This document shows, piece by piece, positions 63,173-64,000 of a DNA stretch of 64,000 nt; positions within the stretch are counted from its first letter, which is position 1, and every line of letters begins with the position of its first letter. Made by a program: the position numbers and the translations under genes. Below the pieces are notes generated by a model, which was given only the letters and a program-made list of their open reading frames with translations, made no database searches and was not told where the DNA came from. Origin of the DNA: Sulfuricurvum sp. (GTDB lineage Bacteria; Campylobacterota; Campylobacteria; Campylobacterales; Sulfurimonadaceae); contig JAGXFL010000001.1 of NCBI GenBank assembly GCA_024637295.1, positions 1 through 64,000 on the forward strand. The letters run 5' to 3'.

Positions 63173-63709
63173 ATGAATGTAGCCTCTGTTTCCAATATTT
63201 CCACGAGTTCAGCTTATGCTGGTGTCAAAGACGAGAGTGTCGATCAAGATTATATGGCGCTGATTGGACAATTTTATCATGCCCAACCGTACAAAACGAG
63301 AGATGAGATCAATGCCGAAGATGGTGAATTGGCGCAATTTCGAAAAGACCTGAGCGTAAAAGGGGCAGCCGTTTTTTTAAAAGAACTGGATGAAGAGAAA
63401 ATCGAAGCATTGGTTGAAGAGTACCGCCAAAAACTCATCAAGGAAAAAGAAAAAAATCCCCAGATACCGATGGATATTAATCAGATGGTGAATGATTTTA
63501 GAAAACAGCTTCTCAAAGAGCTGATGGAAGCGCAAAAAGCACAGAAAGACAACAAGCCAACGGAGAGTACAGCATTGATGAGTAAAGACATTCTCGAGAA
63601 GATCAAAACTACTAAAGATGATGGAAAATCAGGGTTGCCGGAGATTGGATTTCTGGAACAGATACTTAGCTCTTCAAATAGCGAAGCTAAGAAAAAAGAG
63701 ATTGTGTAA
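63173..63709 (+). CDS. Hypothetical protein, possibly flagellum-related
   Basis: 178 aa, no signal peptide or membrane segment. It begins MNVASVSNISTSSAYAG, is acidic and lysine-rich, and is probably largely helical (EEKIEALVEEYRQKLIKEKE). No family is recognised. The Ser/Thr-rich, disordered start is like that of FlgM or other exported flagellar proteins, and a sigma-54-like promoter lies upstream; both are weak hints. AAGGGAG precedes the ATG. Confidence 0.65.
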   Translation: MNVASVSNISTSSAYAGVKDESVDQDYMALIGQFYHAQPYKTRDEINAEDGELAQFRKDLSVKGAAVFLKELDEEKIEALVEEYRQKLIKEKEKNPQIPMDINQMVNDFRKQLLKELMEAQKAQKDNKPTESTALMSKDILEKIKTTKDDGKSGLPEIGFLEQILSSSNSEAKKKEIV

Positions 63710-63744
63710 GTTAGGTGATATTTATAAGAGAGACTAAATAAATT

Positions 63745-64000
63745 ATGGATGAGTCTAAAAACACGACCAAGTATATGATATGGATGATAATCGCGATGCT
63801 TTTTTGGGGCATTGCGTGGACAGCAGGTAAAGTGGCGGCACAACATTCTAATGCACAAGTCGCCGCTTTTTGGCGCTATGCCGTTTCATTTATAACGATT
63901 ATTCCAGTGATCTGGTATATGAAAATACCGCTTAAAACAGACCGTATAGGGGTTATGTATATGGTGTGGGCGGGGGCATTGACGTCGCTGTTTAACTATC
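63745..64000 (+). CDS. EamA/DMT transporter, 5' part
   Basis: The window ends inside this gene after about 85 codons. MIWMIIAMLFWGIAWTAGKV is the first membrane helix with the W-G-x-x-W pattern of EamA transporters; AAFWRYAVSFITIIPVIW is the second. It would export or import small metabolites. The ATG at 63745 is the apparent start; the 3' end is not seen. Confidence 0.8.
   Translation, partial: MDESKNTTKYMIWMIIAMLFWGIAWTAGKVAAQHSNAQVAAFWRYAVSFITIIPVIWYMKIPLKTDRIGVMYMVWAGALTSLFNY

Noticed and set aside
1-64000. tRNA, rRNA or CRISPR array
   Set aside because: No cloverleaf with a CCA end, no rRNA-like stretch and no regularly spaced direct repeats were found by reading both strands. A covariance search could still find one.

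Overview
The window reads as a chromosome segment of a Campylobacterota bacterium of the Sulfuricurvum/Sulfurimonas type. This is inferred from the proteins (short Sua5-like protein, UPF0323 lipoprotein beside a glutathionylspermidine-synthase-like gene, QueH with a long C-terminal extension, OprD-like porin) and from the fabZ-lpxA-clpX-mreB-mreC-carB order, which I recall from Campylobacter. No rRNA, tRNA, CRISPR array or complete insertion sequence was seen.

Layout. 1-9.3 kb: GNAT acetyltransferase, purL, an HDOD/degenerate-EAL protein, greA, RNase R family exonuclease, holA and the rpsF-ssb-rpsR operon. 9.5-14.4 kb: murA, a hypothetical-exonuclease pair, a double-REC diguanylate cyclase and rsmD. 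14.4-19.2 kb: a flagellar cluster (flgI, rod-binding flgJ, flgM, an flgN-like gene, flgK) with a visible sigma-54 promoter before flgI and a sigma-28 promoter before flgM, followed by an ABC permease. 19.2-20.8 kb: a small AT-rich accessory patch (HTH protein, HsdR-N-type nuclease) with hairpin repeats. 20.8-30.8 kb: core genes on the minus strand. 30.9-34.3 kb: an accessory island with BrnT/BrnA, a 528-aa HEPN-ended protein and MntA/HepT, the last bracketed by a duplicated queH 3' end. 34.3-35.9 kb: queH and a cyclophilin.

36-45.8 kb is a coherent acetate-uptake module: two-component system, porin, DUF485 protein, ActP symporter, DUF294 nucleotidyltransferase, DnaQ-like exonuclease and acetyl-CoA synthetase, ending in a strong terminator. 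45.8-47.5 kb is a second accessory patch with gene fragments, hairpin repeats and a ParE/RelE-type toxin-antitoxin pair. 47.5-57 kb holds a P-loop ATPase, a PAS + methyl-accepting protein pair resembling the CetB/CetA energy-taxis system, and two GGDEF-EAL proteins that look like a tandem duplication carrying a broken 5' end of yebC. 57-64 kb holds a frameshifted MFS transporter (T9 homopolymer), a lytic transglycosylase, a second MFS transporter, a YaeQ-like protein, two small tandem paralogues, a methyltransferase, an arylamine N-acetyltransferase, an unknown gene with a sigma-54-like upstream sequence, and the start of an EamA transporter.

The most notable observations are the accessory modules associated with duplicated gene 3' ends, the yebC fragment left by the GGDEF-EAL duplication, the large HEPN protein of unknown role, the homopolymer frameshift, a REC domain with Asp replaced by Glu, and several apparently leaderless genes, mostly accessory.
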